NCBI GenBank assembly: GCA_017551215.1
Contig: JAFZMA010000205.1
Location: forward strand, 1-10,866
Direction of reading: 5' to 3'
DNA: 10,866 nucleotides
Origin: Bacteroidales bacterium
GTDB lineage: Bacteria > Bacteroidota > Bacteroidia > Bacteroidales > UBA932
Part shown: in pieces, positions 1-6,958 of the stretch
Position numbering within the stretch: the first letter of the stretch is position 1
Layout: every line of letters begins with the position of its first letter
Made by a program: the position numbers and the translations under genes
The notes under the pieces: generated by a model
Told to the model about the DNA's origin: nothing
Databases searched by the model: none
What the model saw: only the letters and a program-made list of their open reading frames with translations

Positions 1-49
1 GCCTCTGCAGTTCGAGGCTCAGGCCGGCATCCGTTTCCATTTGAAATAG
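1..49 (+). CDS. C-terminal tail of a probable outer-membrane beta-barrel protein (partial)
   Basis: Read in frame from base 2, the plus strand encodes PLQFEAQAGIRFHLK followed by a TAG stop at 47-49. The residues alternate strictly between apolar (L, F, A, A, I, F, L) and polar or small, and the end is aromatic/basic. That is the pattern of the closing amphipathic strand of an outer-membrane beta-barrel, common at the C-terminus of Bacteroidota porin-like proteins. The gene would converge on the mlaF-like gene with only six bases between the stops, as at the other convergent junction in this window. Fifteen codons cannot identify a family. The competing reading is a minus-strand gene starting at base 40 (METDAGLSLELQR), which would lie downstream of mlaF; I consider it less likely. 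Confidence 0.5.
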   Translation, partial: PLQFEAQAGIRFHLK

Positions 50-55
50 TTTCTT

Positions 56-808
56 TTACCGGTTGCGTTTGAGCTGGCGGGCGAGATTGTTTGCAAAGAC
101 AAAATCGTTGAGCGGCTGGCAGTCTGAATCCATTATTTCCCTGTTGGATCCCTCCCAGAGAAGATGCCCCTTATGAATGAAGCCGATATGGTCTCCGATT
201 TCCATTACGGAGTTCATGTCGTGGGTGTTTACAACGGTTGTAATCTTATACTCCTGCGTAATTTCCTGAATAAGGCGGTCTATGACAATGGCTGTCGTAG
301 GGTCCAGGCCGGAGTTAGGCTCGTCGCAGAACAGATACTTGGGATTCATGGCTATGGCCCTGGCCACGCCAACCCTTTTCTGCATACCTCCGGAAAGCTG
401 GGCCGGATAAAGGTTGTTGGAATTCTCCAGATTAACTCTCTTCAGGCAGAAATTGACCCTTTCGAGCTTTTGTTCAAAACTCCAGTCCGTAAAGAAATCC
501 ATCGGAAACATCACGTTCTCCTGTACGGTTGCAAAGTCGAACAGCGCGCTGTCCTGGAACAGCATTCCCATCTCCTGGCGGAATTTCTTGCGTTCCTCGT
601 CCTTCATTCTGGTGAAGTTGCGGTCTCCATACAGGATCTCTCCCCTTGTCGGCTCATACAGGCCCACAAGGTTTTTAAGCAGCACGGTTTTGCCGCTTCC
701 GCTGGCTCCTATTATGAGGGAACACTCCCCCGGACTGAACTTGATGTTGATGTCTTCAAGAACCGTCTTGCCTTCGAATTCCTTGTATAGCCCGTTGACC
801 TGTATCAT
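56..808 (-). CDS. mlaF: MlaF-like ABC transporter ATP-binding protein (MCE-type lipid transport)
   Basis: This is the cytoplasmic ATPase of an MCE-type ABC importer/exporter that moves phospholipid between the inner and outer membranes. All nucleotide-binding motifs are visible: Walker A GASGSGKT at residues 34-41, Q-loop Gln85, signature LSGGM at 138-142, Walker B YLFCDE at 158-163, D-loop SGLD at 166-169 and H-loop His196. The 250-residue length is normal for the family. The ATG lies 3 bases after the stop of the MlaE-like permease, so the two are almost certainly co-transcribed and probably translationally coupled. The permease partner is what points to MlaF rather than another ABC class. 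No MCE-domain (MlaD) gene is present in the window; it may lie elsewhere. The family call is firm, the transported substrate is inferred. Confidence 0.92.
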   Translation of the reverse strand: MIQVNGLYKEFEGKTVLEDINIKFSPGECSLIIGASGSGKTVLLKNLVGLYEPTRGEILYGDRNFTRMKDEERKKFRQEMGMLFQDSALFDFATVQENVMFPMDFFTDWSFEQKLERVNFCLKRVNLENSNNLYPAQLSGGMQKRVGVARAIAMNPKYLFCDEPNSGLDPTTAIVIDRLIQEITQEYKITTVVNTHDMNSVMEIGDHIGFIHKGHLLWEGSNREIMDSDCQPLNDFVFANNLARQLKRNR

Positions 809-811
809 CGC

Positions 812-1552
812 TTAGAGTAGGAGTTTTGTAAGGATAAGGTCAAAGATGAGAATCAGCATGCTGCTGGCCACAATAGCCTGGGTGCTGGATTTGCCCACGC
901 CAAGGGATCCGCCTTTGGCATAATAGCCGTAATAAGCTGCTATGCTTGTTATTATGAAGCAGAAGACAGCCATCTTTATCATGCTGTAGAATATGTACCA
1001 CTGGTTGAAGGCAAACTGCAAGCCTTCCACATACTGGGCCAGAGTGATAATTCCGGTAATGGCTATGAGCAGCCCTCCACCCAGAACTCCGAGGATGAAA
1101 CTCATGAGCATTACCAGCGGACTGAAAATGGTGGCGGAGGTAATCTTTGGAAGAATCAGGAAATTGGCGGAATTCACGCCCATAATTTCCATGGCGTCTA
1201 TCTGTTCCGTTATCCTCATGCTTCCTATTTCAGACGATATGTTGGAGCCCATTTTTCCGGCGAGGATGAGGGCAACCATCGTTGAACAAAATTCAAGCAC
1301 CAGGCTTTCCCTGGCCATTACGCCCACATAAAACTTTGGTATGAATGGGCTTTCCAGATTGTTGGCGGTCTGAAGGCAGATTACTCCTCCCACAGCAATG
1401 GAAATTATGAAAACCAGAAGCAAAGAGCCTATCACCAGTTTCTGGGATTCTTTCCAGAACTGCTTCCAGAAAATGCTCCATTTCTCCGGCTTGCGGAAAA
1501 CCTTGAGCATCAACTGCCAATATTCGCCAGTTATTTGAAAAGTGTTCTTCAT
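812..1552 (-). CDS. mlaE: MlaE-like ABC transporter permease
   Basis: This is the inner-membrane permease of an MCE/Mla-type lipid transporter. The diagnostic MlaE block spans residues about 99-125 and includes GKMGSNISSEIGSMRITEQ and then QIDAMEIMG, matching the family pattern G(K)xGxxIxxELGxMxVxEQIDAL. Hydrophobic segments are visible at about 40-60, 85-98, 142-172, 190-210 and 227-244, with an amphipathic N-terminus (residues 1-35) rich in Trp and Lys, as in other MlaE proteins. The length of 246 is typical. It is the first gene of a two-gene unit with mlaF 3 bases downstream. It is transcribed divergently from waaA across an 82-base spacer. I see no convincing promoter on the minus strand there. 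Confidence 0.92.
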   Translation of the reverse strand: MKNTFQITGEYWQLMLKVFRKPEKWSIFWKQFWKESQKLVIGSLLLVFIISIAVGGVICLQTANNLESPFIPKFYVGVMARESLVLEFCSTMVALILAGKMGSNISSEIGSMRITEQIDAMEIMGVNSANFLILPKITSATIFSPLVMLMSFILGVLGGGLLIAITGIITLAQYVEGLQFAFNQWYIFYSMIKMAVFCFIITSIAAYYGYYAKGGSLGVGKSSTQAIVASSMLILIFDLILTKLLL

Positions 1553-1583
1553 CCTTTAAGGATCAGTTGCTCTGAGGGTGCAA

Positions 1584-1616
1584 TTTACTGAAATTTGGAA
1601 AAAATCACTAATTTTG
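1584..1616 (+). promoter_or_regulatory. Putative Bacteroidota-type promoter for waaA
   Basis: TAATTTTG at 1609-1616 is an exact match to the Bacteroidota -7 consensus TAnnTTTG. A TTTA at 1584-1587 sits 21 bases upstream, one mismatch from the TTTG of the -33 element and within the accepted spacing. Transcription would begin around 1622, about a dozen bases before the ATG at 1635. The -7 box is clear; the -33 box is weak, and a chance match cannot be excluded. Confidence 0.45.
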
Positions 1617-1634
1617 AAAGTTACAACAGATTCA

Positions 1635-2906
1635 ATGAGCTTTTTATACAGTATAGGAATGTTGCTGGCTTTCCCGGGAATCTGGGTGGCCTCTCTCTTC
1701 AGCAAGAAAATCCGGATGTTCCTCAACGGAAGGCGGGGACTTGTCCGCAAAATAGAGGAATCCTTCAAGGATGTAAAGGAAGACGTTGTGTGGTTTCACT
1801 GTTCTTCCGTGGGCGAATTTGAGCAAGCCCGCCCTCTGATTGAATGGTACAAAGGCAGTCATCCGGAAATCAGGATACTTCTCACTTTCTTTTCTCCGAG
1901 CGGCTATGAGCTGAGGAAGAATTATTCTTTGGCAGACTGGGTGTACTATCTGCCAATGGATACCATATCCAACGCCCGGAGAATGATGCGGGCCGTTAAA
2001 CCCAAGAAGCTGATATTCACCAAGTACGATCTTTGGAACAATTATATCCGCCAGGCACGTAAGGCTGGATGTGAAATATATCTTGTCTCAGCGATATTCA
2101 GGCGTTTCCAGCCTTTCTTCAAATGGTGGGGGGGCTTTTTCCGCCGGATGCTCAGATGCATTACCGTAATCTTTGTACAGGATGAGGAATCCAGAAAACT
2201 GCTGGAAACCATCGGCATAAAGGACAACGTGATAGTAAGTGGAGACACCCGTTTTGACCGAGTGGACAAGATTGCGTCCGAGAGCAAATTGTTCCCTGTC
2301 ATAGAGAATTTTGCCAAGGACAGTTTCACCATAGTAGCCGGAAGCACCTGGCTGCCTGATGACGAGCTGATAGCGGAAGTGATGAAGAACTTCTCCAAGG
2401 TAAGGCTTGTAGTAGCTCCCCACGAGATACACAAAGAGCGTATAGACAAGGTGCTGCAGGTTTACGAGCCATACGGAACCATCTGTTATTCAGAGGTGGA
2501 GGAGGATGCGGACCGCGAGATGGTGAGCGAGAATCCGCAGTCAATAGCAGATGGAAAGAGAGTCCTGGTGATAGACTGCTTAGGCATATTGTCATCCCTT
2601 TACCGTTATGCCGATTTCGCCTACATAGGCGGCGGATTCGGAGCCGGAATCCACAATACTCTGGAAGCTGCTGTTTACGGTGTGCCATTGGCTTTTGGCC
2701 CAAACTACCGCAAATTCCAGGAGGCCATGGATCTTATAGAATGTAGCGGAGCAACCAGCGTAAGCTCTGCGTCTGAACTCTATCAGGTCATAGACAACTG
2801 CGTAAAAGACATAGACCTCCGCGATTTCAGAGGCCGCAGTTGCCGCACTTACGTGGAGAAGAAACTTGGAGCCACAGAGAAGATTGTTGCAGTGCTTGAT
2901 AAGTAA
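1635..2906 (+). CDS. waaA: 3-deoxy-D-manno-octulosonic acid (Kdo) transferase
   Basis: WaaA (KdtA, GT30 family) transfers Kdo from CMP-Kdo to the lipid A precursor at the inner face of the cytoplasmic membrane. I choose the ATG at 1635 (423 residues), because an upstream GTG at 1578 would start before the best promoter and adds 19 non-family residues. With this start the protein opens with the usual N-terminal membrane anchor (about residues 1-22) and a basic stretch. Family motifs follow in order: CSSVGEFEQARP with the expected catalytic Glu61 in the SxGE motif; SGDTRFDRV at 202-210; and GGGFGAGIHNTLEAA at 332-346 followed by GPNYRKFQEA in the CMP-Kdo-binding C-terminal domain. The next gene starts 24 bases downstream, suggesting co-transcription. 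A run of seven G at 2128-2134 lies in frame in a Trp-Trp-Gly-Gly stretch. Confidence 0.95.
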   Translation: MSFLYSIGMLLAFPGIWVASLFSKKIRMFLNGRRGLVRKIEESFKDVKEDVVWFHCSSVGEFEQARPLIEWYKGSHPEIRILLTFFSPSGYELRKNYSLADWVYYLPMDTISNARRMMRAVKPKKLIFTKYDLWNNYIRQARKAGCEIYLVSAIFRRFQPFFKWWGGFFRRMLRCITVIFVQDEESRKLLETIGIKDNVIVSGDTRFDRVDKIASESKLFPVIENFAKDSFTIVAGSTWLPDDELIAEVMKNFSKVRLVVAPHEIHKERIDKVLQVYEPYGTICYSEVEEDADREMVSENPQSIADGKRVLVIDCLGILSSLYRYADFAYIGGGFGAGIHNTLEAAVYGVPLAFGPNYRKFQEAMDLIECSGATSVSSASELYQVIDNCVKDIDLRDFRGRSCRTYVEKKLGATEKIVAVLDK

Positions 2907-2930
2907 ATAGTCTAATCCTTGAATCCCGAT

Positions 2931-4352
2931 ATGAAACTGAAGAAATTTTTATGTACGGTGCCGCCGCTTTTTCTTTTGGCGGCTATCCTTGTTTCGATTA
3001 TTTCATGCTCCGTTCCGCAGGGAGTTCAGCAACGAGATCCGGTAAGGCCGGACTATCTGTGGGCATACGATGGAAACATACAGCCGGGTGCTGCTTCTAT
3101 AGATGAGTATCTGCCTCTGCTTGAGGGCAAAAGAGTATGCCTTCTTTCCAACCAGACTGGAATAATGCTGAAGAAGGGCAAGGAGATTCCTATTGAACTT
3201 CTGGTCAGCGACGGAAAGGATGCCATGGACAAGATGCCGATGAACCTTTACACTCACGTTCTGGACACCCTGTTGAGCCTGGATGTGAACGTTGTCTGCC
3301 TGATGAGTCCTGAACACGGATTCAGGGGAATGGCAGATGCCGGAGAACATGTTTCCAGCAGCACGGACCTGCGTACCGGAATTCCTATCCGTTCTCTTTA
3401 CGGAGACAAGATGAGCGACTCGGAACTTATGGCGGGCTTTGATGTTATGCTCTTTGACCTTCAGGATGTTGGCGTAAGATTCTACACGTATTACGTGACT
3501 ATGGTCAAGATGATGGCAAAGTGCGCGGAGTACAATATCCCGTTCATAGTTCTGGACAGGCCGAACCCAGTAGGATGGCTTACGGACGGCCCGCTTCTGG
3601 ACCGCAAGTTCAAGAGCGGCGTGGGTGGTCTTCCAATCCCGGTCTCACATGGAATGACCATGGGAGAACTTGCCTATATGGCTAACGAAAAAGGATGGCT
3701 GAGGTTCAATTCCAAGGAAACCTGGGAGCCGGATCCGAGCCTGAAGTGCGACCTTACCGTCATAAAATGCCGCAACTGGACAAGGGATTCCCATTATCGT
3801 CTGCCGGTTAAACCGTCTCCGAACCTTCCAAATATGCTGAGCGTATATCTTTATCCGTCAACCTGTTACTTTGAGGGCACAAGGATTAGCCTGGGGCGCG
3901 GCACAAACGTTCCGTTCCAGATTTACGGAGCTCCGGACATGTCTACAACCACATTCCAGGGAAGGAGTCCTTACGGCACAGACACGAGGGTTGCAGCAGA
4001 ATACAAGTTCACTCCGAGAAGCGTTGCCGGCGCCAAGAACCCTCCACTGCTGGACAAGGAATGTACTGGCGTTTCATTAACAGAACTACCTATTAACCGC
4101 ATTAATGACGGCAAGGTAAATCTTACATACATCATAGATGCTTACATTGGCTGCGGAAGCCCGGGAGACGGATTTTTTAACCGCGCCTTTGAGCTGGAAA
4201 TCGGACAGGCCTGGGTAAGAAACACCATCAAGGAAAAAGCATCCAATCAGGGATGCAACGCCGGAAAACTGGCAAAGGAACTCCAGGCGGCCTGGCAGAA
4301 AGACGTAAAGGCGTTCAAAAAAGAACGCGCCCCGTATCTACTGTACAAATAG
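2931..4352 (+). CDS. namZ: DUF1343 / GH171 NamZ-family exo-beta-N-acetylmuramidase lipoprotein
   Basis: Proteins of this family (DUF1343, now GH171) release terminal N-acetylmuramic acid from peptidoglycan fragments for cell-wall recycling. I take the ATG at 2931 (473 residues) rather than the TTG at 2919, because it gives a clean lipoprotein signal peptide: MKLKK, a hydrophobic core, and lipobox IISC with Cys26 as the lipidation site. Family blocks are SNQTG (73-77), SPEHGFRG (126-133, with Glu128 a likely catalytic acid), DAGE (136-139), TGIPIRSLYG (149-158), FDLQDVGVRFYTYYVTM (175-191), LDRPNP (208-213) and FEGTRISLGRGTN near residue 315. Residues after Cys26 (SVPQ) lack the acidic pair of a typical Bacteroidota surface-export signal, so a periplasm-facing location is inferred. 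It probably shares a transcript with waaA. Family is firm; activity of this protein is inferred. Confidence 0.9.
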   Translation: MKLKKFLCTVPPLFLLAAILVSIISCSVPQGVQQRDPVRPDYLWAYDGNIQPGAASIDEYLPLLEGKRVCLLSNQTGIMLKKGKEIPIELLVSDGKDAMDKMPMNLYTHVLDTLLSLDVNVVCLMSPEHGFRGMADAGEHVSSSTDLRTGIPIRSLYGDKMSDSELMAGFDVMLFDLQDVGVRFYTYYVTMVKMMAKCAEYNIPFIVLDRPNPVGWLTDGPLLDRKFKSGVGGLPIPVSHGMTMGELAYMANEKGWLRFNSKETWEPDPSLKCDLTVIKCRNWTRDSHYRLPVKPSPNLPNMLSVYLYPSTCYFEGTRISLGRGTNVPFQIYGAPDMSTTTFQGRSPYGTDTRVAAEYKFTPRSVAGAKNPPLLDKECTGVSLTELPINRINDGKVNLTYIIDAYIGCGSPGDGFFNRAFELEIGQAWVRNTIKEKASNQGCNAGKLAKELQAAWQKDVKAFKKERAPYLLYK

Positions 4353-4363
4353 CCGTGGTGCTG

Positions 4364-4918
4364 TTATCTTGGCTTTTGCCAGAGTTCCAGATCTGAAATC
4401 TGACGGCCTTCCACTTTGAAACGGAGGGCCGTTCTTACGTTGTGCGGTCCCATGATTCCGCAGGCGCCGGGGTTCATTACCAGCATTTTGCGGATGGTGC
4501 CCATTTCGGCGGGATTATCACCGGCGGTTTCTTGAACGTTTTCCTGCTTGGTGTAATGAGGGTCGTTCATCACCTTGAGTATGTGGGAATGGCCGCAGAA
4601 AAACATGTCCGGCTTGAGCTGTTCTATCAGCTGAAAAGCCTTGTAGTCGTACCGTCCGGGATATCCTCCGATATGAATCATCAGACAGTCCAGGTCTTCC
4701 AGCCTGAAAGACTGGTAAAGAGGAACTTCCATACGGATGTCCTGGTCGTCGCAGTTGCCGTAGACTCCAATGACGGGTTTGAAAGCCTTCACCTCCTCCA
4801 GGGTGTGGACGCTGCCCCAGTCACCGCAGTGAAGGACAACATCCACATCGCTGAGGAAATCTTTAAGCTCCTTTGAAAAAGTGCCGTGAGTGTCTGATAT
4901 GAGACCGACTCTTTTCAT
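4364..4918 (-). CDS. yfcE: YfcE/MJ0936-family metallophosphoesterase
   Basis: This is a small cytoplasmic calcineurin-like phosphodiesterase. The metal-site motifs are complete and in order: SDTHG (8-12; Asp9, His11), HCGDW (30-34; Asp33), GNCD (54-57; Asn55), IHIGGYPG (81-88; His82) and CGHSH (108-112; His110 and His112), followed by NPGACG at 149-154. The HIGGYPG form is the Bacteroidota variant of the more common THG motif. Compared with the family, the loop between the CGHSH motif and NPGACG is about 20 residues longer and polar (residues about 117-142). It is the last gene of the minus-strand operon, starting 9 bases after the M13 peptidase stop. It converges on namZ with 11 bases between stops. 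The natural substrate of most family members is unknown and nothing here identifies it. Confidence 0.9.
   Translation of the reverse strand: MKRVGLISDTHGTFSKELKDFLSDVDVVLHCGDWGSVHTLEEVKAFKPVIGVYGNCDDQDIRMEVPLYQSFRLEDLDCLMIHIGGYPGRYDYKAFQLIEQLKPDMFFCGHSHILKVMNDPHYTKQENVQETAGDNPAEMGTIRKMLVMNPGACGIMGPHNVRTALRFKVEGRQISDLELWQKPR
4403..4432 (+). terminator. Strong hairpin downstream of namZ, inside the 3' end of the phosphoesterase gene
   Basis: ACGGCCTTCC (4403-4412) pairs with GGAGGGCCGT (4423-4432) over ten consecutive positions, nine Watson-Crick and one wobble, around a 10-base loop. A smaller adjacent hairpin, CAGAT/ATCTG, lies at 4388-4402. On the plus strand the large stem is followed by TCTT, a weak U-tract, so it could end the waaA-namZ transcript about 50 bases past the namZ stop. 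It lies within the coding sequence of the convergent gene (residues about 163-172), so the symmetry could be coincidental. Confidence 0.3.
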
Positions 4919-4927
4919 CGCTGAGCC

Positions 4928-6958
4928 TTACCAGATTCTTGCTCTCTTTTCAGGGGCGAGATAGAGTTTGTCTCCCTCCTTGATTCCGAAGGCCTCGTAC
5001 CACTCGTCAATCTGAGGAAGGGCTGCGTTAACCCTGAATCTGGCGTTGGAGTGAGGGTCGTTCAGAACCTGGTTGCGGAGATATTCGTCTCTGAAGTTCG
5101 ATGCCCAGATGAAGCCGAATGAGATGAAGAATCTCTGCTCAGGAGTAAAGCCGTCTTTCTCTCCCAGAGGGTTCTGCTTCAATGCATTCTGGAATGCCTG
5201 GTATGCTATGTGCAGACCTCCGTTATCTCCGATGTTTTCTCCAAGAGTGAGCTGTCCGTTGATCTTTACACCAGGGAGAACTTCCTGAGTGGAGAAGAAA
5301 TCTCTGAGGACCGCGGTTCTCTCGTCGAACTTGGCCTTGTCTTCCGGTGTCCACCAGTTGCGCATATTACCGTCCTTGTCGAACAGGCTGCCCTGATCGT
5401 CAAAGCCGTGGCTCATCTCGTGGCCGATTACCACACCAATTGCGCCGTAGTTAGCTGCATCGTCTGCTGCCGGATTGAAGAATGGCGGCTGGAGGATACC
5501 TGCAGGGAAGCAGATTTCGTTTGTAGTCGGGTTGTAATATGCGTTGATGGTCTGAGGGGTCATAAGCCACTCTGTCTTGTCAACAGGCTTTCCAACCTTG
5601 CGGTCAATCATGTCTGCAATGTAGAACTCGGAAGCGTTGCACATGTTCTCGTAGTAAGAAAGAGAATCGTCTATCTGAAGTTTTGAGAAATCTCTCCAAG
5701 TGTCTGGATAACCAATCTTTACGTAGAAAGTAGAGAGTTTATCGTATGCCTGCTGCTTGGTAGAGTCGCTCATCCAGTCGAGCTGCTCGATTCTCTGGTG
5801 CAGAGCATCCTTGAGGTTGTTTACAAGGGTGAGCATACGCTGCTTGCTGCTCTCCGGGAAGTATTTTTCCACGTAGAGTTTTCCTACAGGCATTCCAAGA
5901 ACTCCGTTAACAGCTGCAACGGCTCTCTTCCACCTTGGCTTATCCTCCTGTGCGCCGGAAAGAACCTGGCTGAATTCAAAGTCTACCTTGCGGAAATCAT
6001 CGCTGAGCATGCTGCTTGCACCATAAATGACGCCGAATTCTGCATAGTCTTTAAGAGACTGCATAGGAGCTTCGTTCAGGATTCTTTCCACTTCCTTGAG
6101 CTGCTCCGGCTGACCGACAGAGATGGAGTCGATAGCAGGATATCCCACGCCCTTCAGGACATCGTCCCACATTATGCCAGGGAAATCTTTCTTGAGATTC
6201 TCGTAACTCATCTTGTGGAAGTTGTTTGGAATATCGCGGAGCTCTGTCCTGGACTTTGATGCCCTTGCAATCCTGTACTCGATGGAAAGTATGTTCTCCA
6301 TCTTGGCCTTTGCCTCGTCCTCTGTGTAGCCAACCATTGTAAAGAGCTTGCAGATAAGGTTTTTATAAGCTTCCAGAACTTTCTTTGACGCCTCGTCTGT
6401 GTTGAGGTAATAGTCCTTGTTGCCAAGTCCGAGTCCGCCCTGATATGTCTGGACAAGGTTCTGGGATGCGTCTGAAAGGTCTGCGTCGCAGTATATGCTG
6501 AACATGGCAATGTCTACGCCCTTCTTTCCCAGAACGGCATTTGCTATCTGGTAATCTTCTCTTGTGGAGATATTGCGCACATATTCAAGGTCTTTCATGA
6601 TTGGCTTGTAGCCGTCTTCGTTCCTTTTTACGGAATCAATAGCCATACGGTAAAGGCTTCCAATCTTCTGGCCAAGAGTTCCCTTCTCCTGAGGATTGTT
6701 TGCGTATTCTTCAAACATTTCCTTGAGTTGAAGCTCGTTGTTGTCTGCAAGAACGTTAAACTGCCCGAAGCTTGAATATTCCGGCTTAAGCGGGTTAGCT
6801 TTCATCCATCCGCCACCGGCATACTGGTAGAAGTCTTCTCCAGGAGCTATGGAATCGTTCATGTTTGCTTTGTCAAGTCCTGAGGTTAAACGGCCTCCGG
6901 TACATCCGGCAGTCATTGCCGCAAGACAAATTGCTGAAATCATAATGTTAAGTTTCAT
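4928..6958 (-). CDS. pepO: M13 (neprilysin/PepO) family zinc metallopeptidase, lipoprotein
   Basis: This is an exported M13 peptidase, a family that cleaves oligopeptides inside a closed two-lobed chamber. The N-terminus is a signal peptide ending TAGC with Cys19 as probable lipidation site, so the enzyme is likely anchored in the envelope facing the periplasm or surface. The M13_N domain occupies about residues 36-415. The catalytic domain shows NAYYNP (472-477), PAGILQPPFF (485-494), the zinc site HEMSH (His513, Glu514, His517), ENIGD (574-578, third zinc ligand Glu574 and Asp578) and the substrate-binding pair His636 and Arg642. The C-terminus is RARIW, where many family members carry a conserved Cys (CxxW); here Ala replaces it. 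Length 676 is normal. Its ATG overlaps the ligase stop by 4 bases (ATGA), and the phosphoesterase follows 9 bases later. Confidence 0.95.
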   Translation of the reverse strand: MKLNIMISAICLAAMTAGCTGGRLTSGLDKANMNDSIAPGEDFYQYAGGGWMKANPLKPEYSSFGQFNVLADNNELQLKEMFEEYANNPQEKGTLGQKIGSLYRMAIDSVKRNEDGYKPIMKDLEYVRNISTREDYQIANAVLGKKGVDIAMFSIYCDADLSDASQNLVQTYQGGLGLGNKDYYLNTDEASKKVLEAYKNLICKLFTMVGYTEDEAKAKMENILSIEYRIARASKSRTELRDIPNNFHKMSYENLKKDFPGIMWDDVLKGVGYPAIDSISVGQPEQLKEVERILNEAPMQSLKDYAEFGVIYGASSMLSDDFRKVDFEFSQVLSGAQEDKPRWKRAVAAVNGVLGMPVGKLYVEKYFPESSKQRMLTLVNNLKDALHQRIEQLDWMSDSTKQQAYDKLSTFYVKIGYPDTWRDFSKLQIDDSLSYYENMCNASEFYIADMIDRKVGKPVDKTEWLMTPQTINAYYNPTTNEICFPAGILQPPFFNPAADDAANYGAIGVVIGHEMSHGFDDQGSLFDKDGNMRNWWTPEDKAKFDERTAVLRDFFSTQEVLPGVKINGQLTLGENIGDNGGLHIAYQAFQNALKQNPLGEKDGFTPEQRFFISFGFIWASNFRDEYLRNQVLNDPHSNARFRVNAALPQIDEWYEAFGIKEGDKLYLAPEKRARIW

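Noticed and set aside
1..40. Minus-strand start METDAGLSLELQR as a third gene after mlaF
   Set aside because: It is possible but only 13 codons are visible, and the opposite strand gives a better beta-strand ending with a stop at 47-49.
164..790. Plus-strand 208-codon open frame opposite mlaF
   Set aside because: It lies fully antisense to a gene with complete ABC motifs, and its translation shows no recognisable domain or compositional sense.
1616..1623. TAACTTTC on the minus strand as a promoter for mlaE
   Set aside because: The last base mismatches the -7 consensus and no -33 TTTG is found upstream at 19-21 bases.
1578..1634. GTG-initiated N-terminal extension of waaA
   Set aside because: The extra 19 residues precede the membrane anchor where the family usually begins, and the best promoter box lies within them.
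2919..2930. TTG start four codons upstream of the namZ ATG
   Set aside because: The ATG at 2931 gives a standard MKLKK-type lipoprotein signal; the extension adds MNPD before it and weakens the n-region.
5210..5686. Plus-strand 158-codon open frame opposite the M13 peptidase
   Set aside because: It is antisense to the zinc-site region of a clearly functional peptidase gene and has no motifs of its own.
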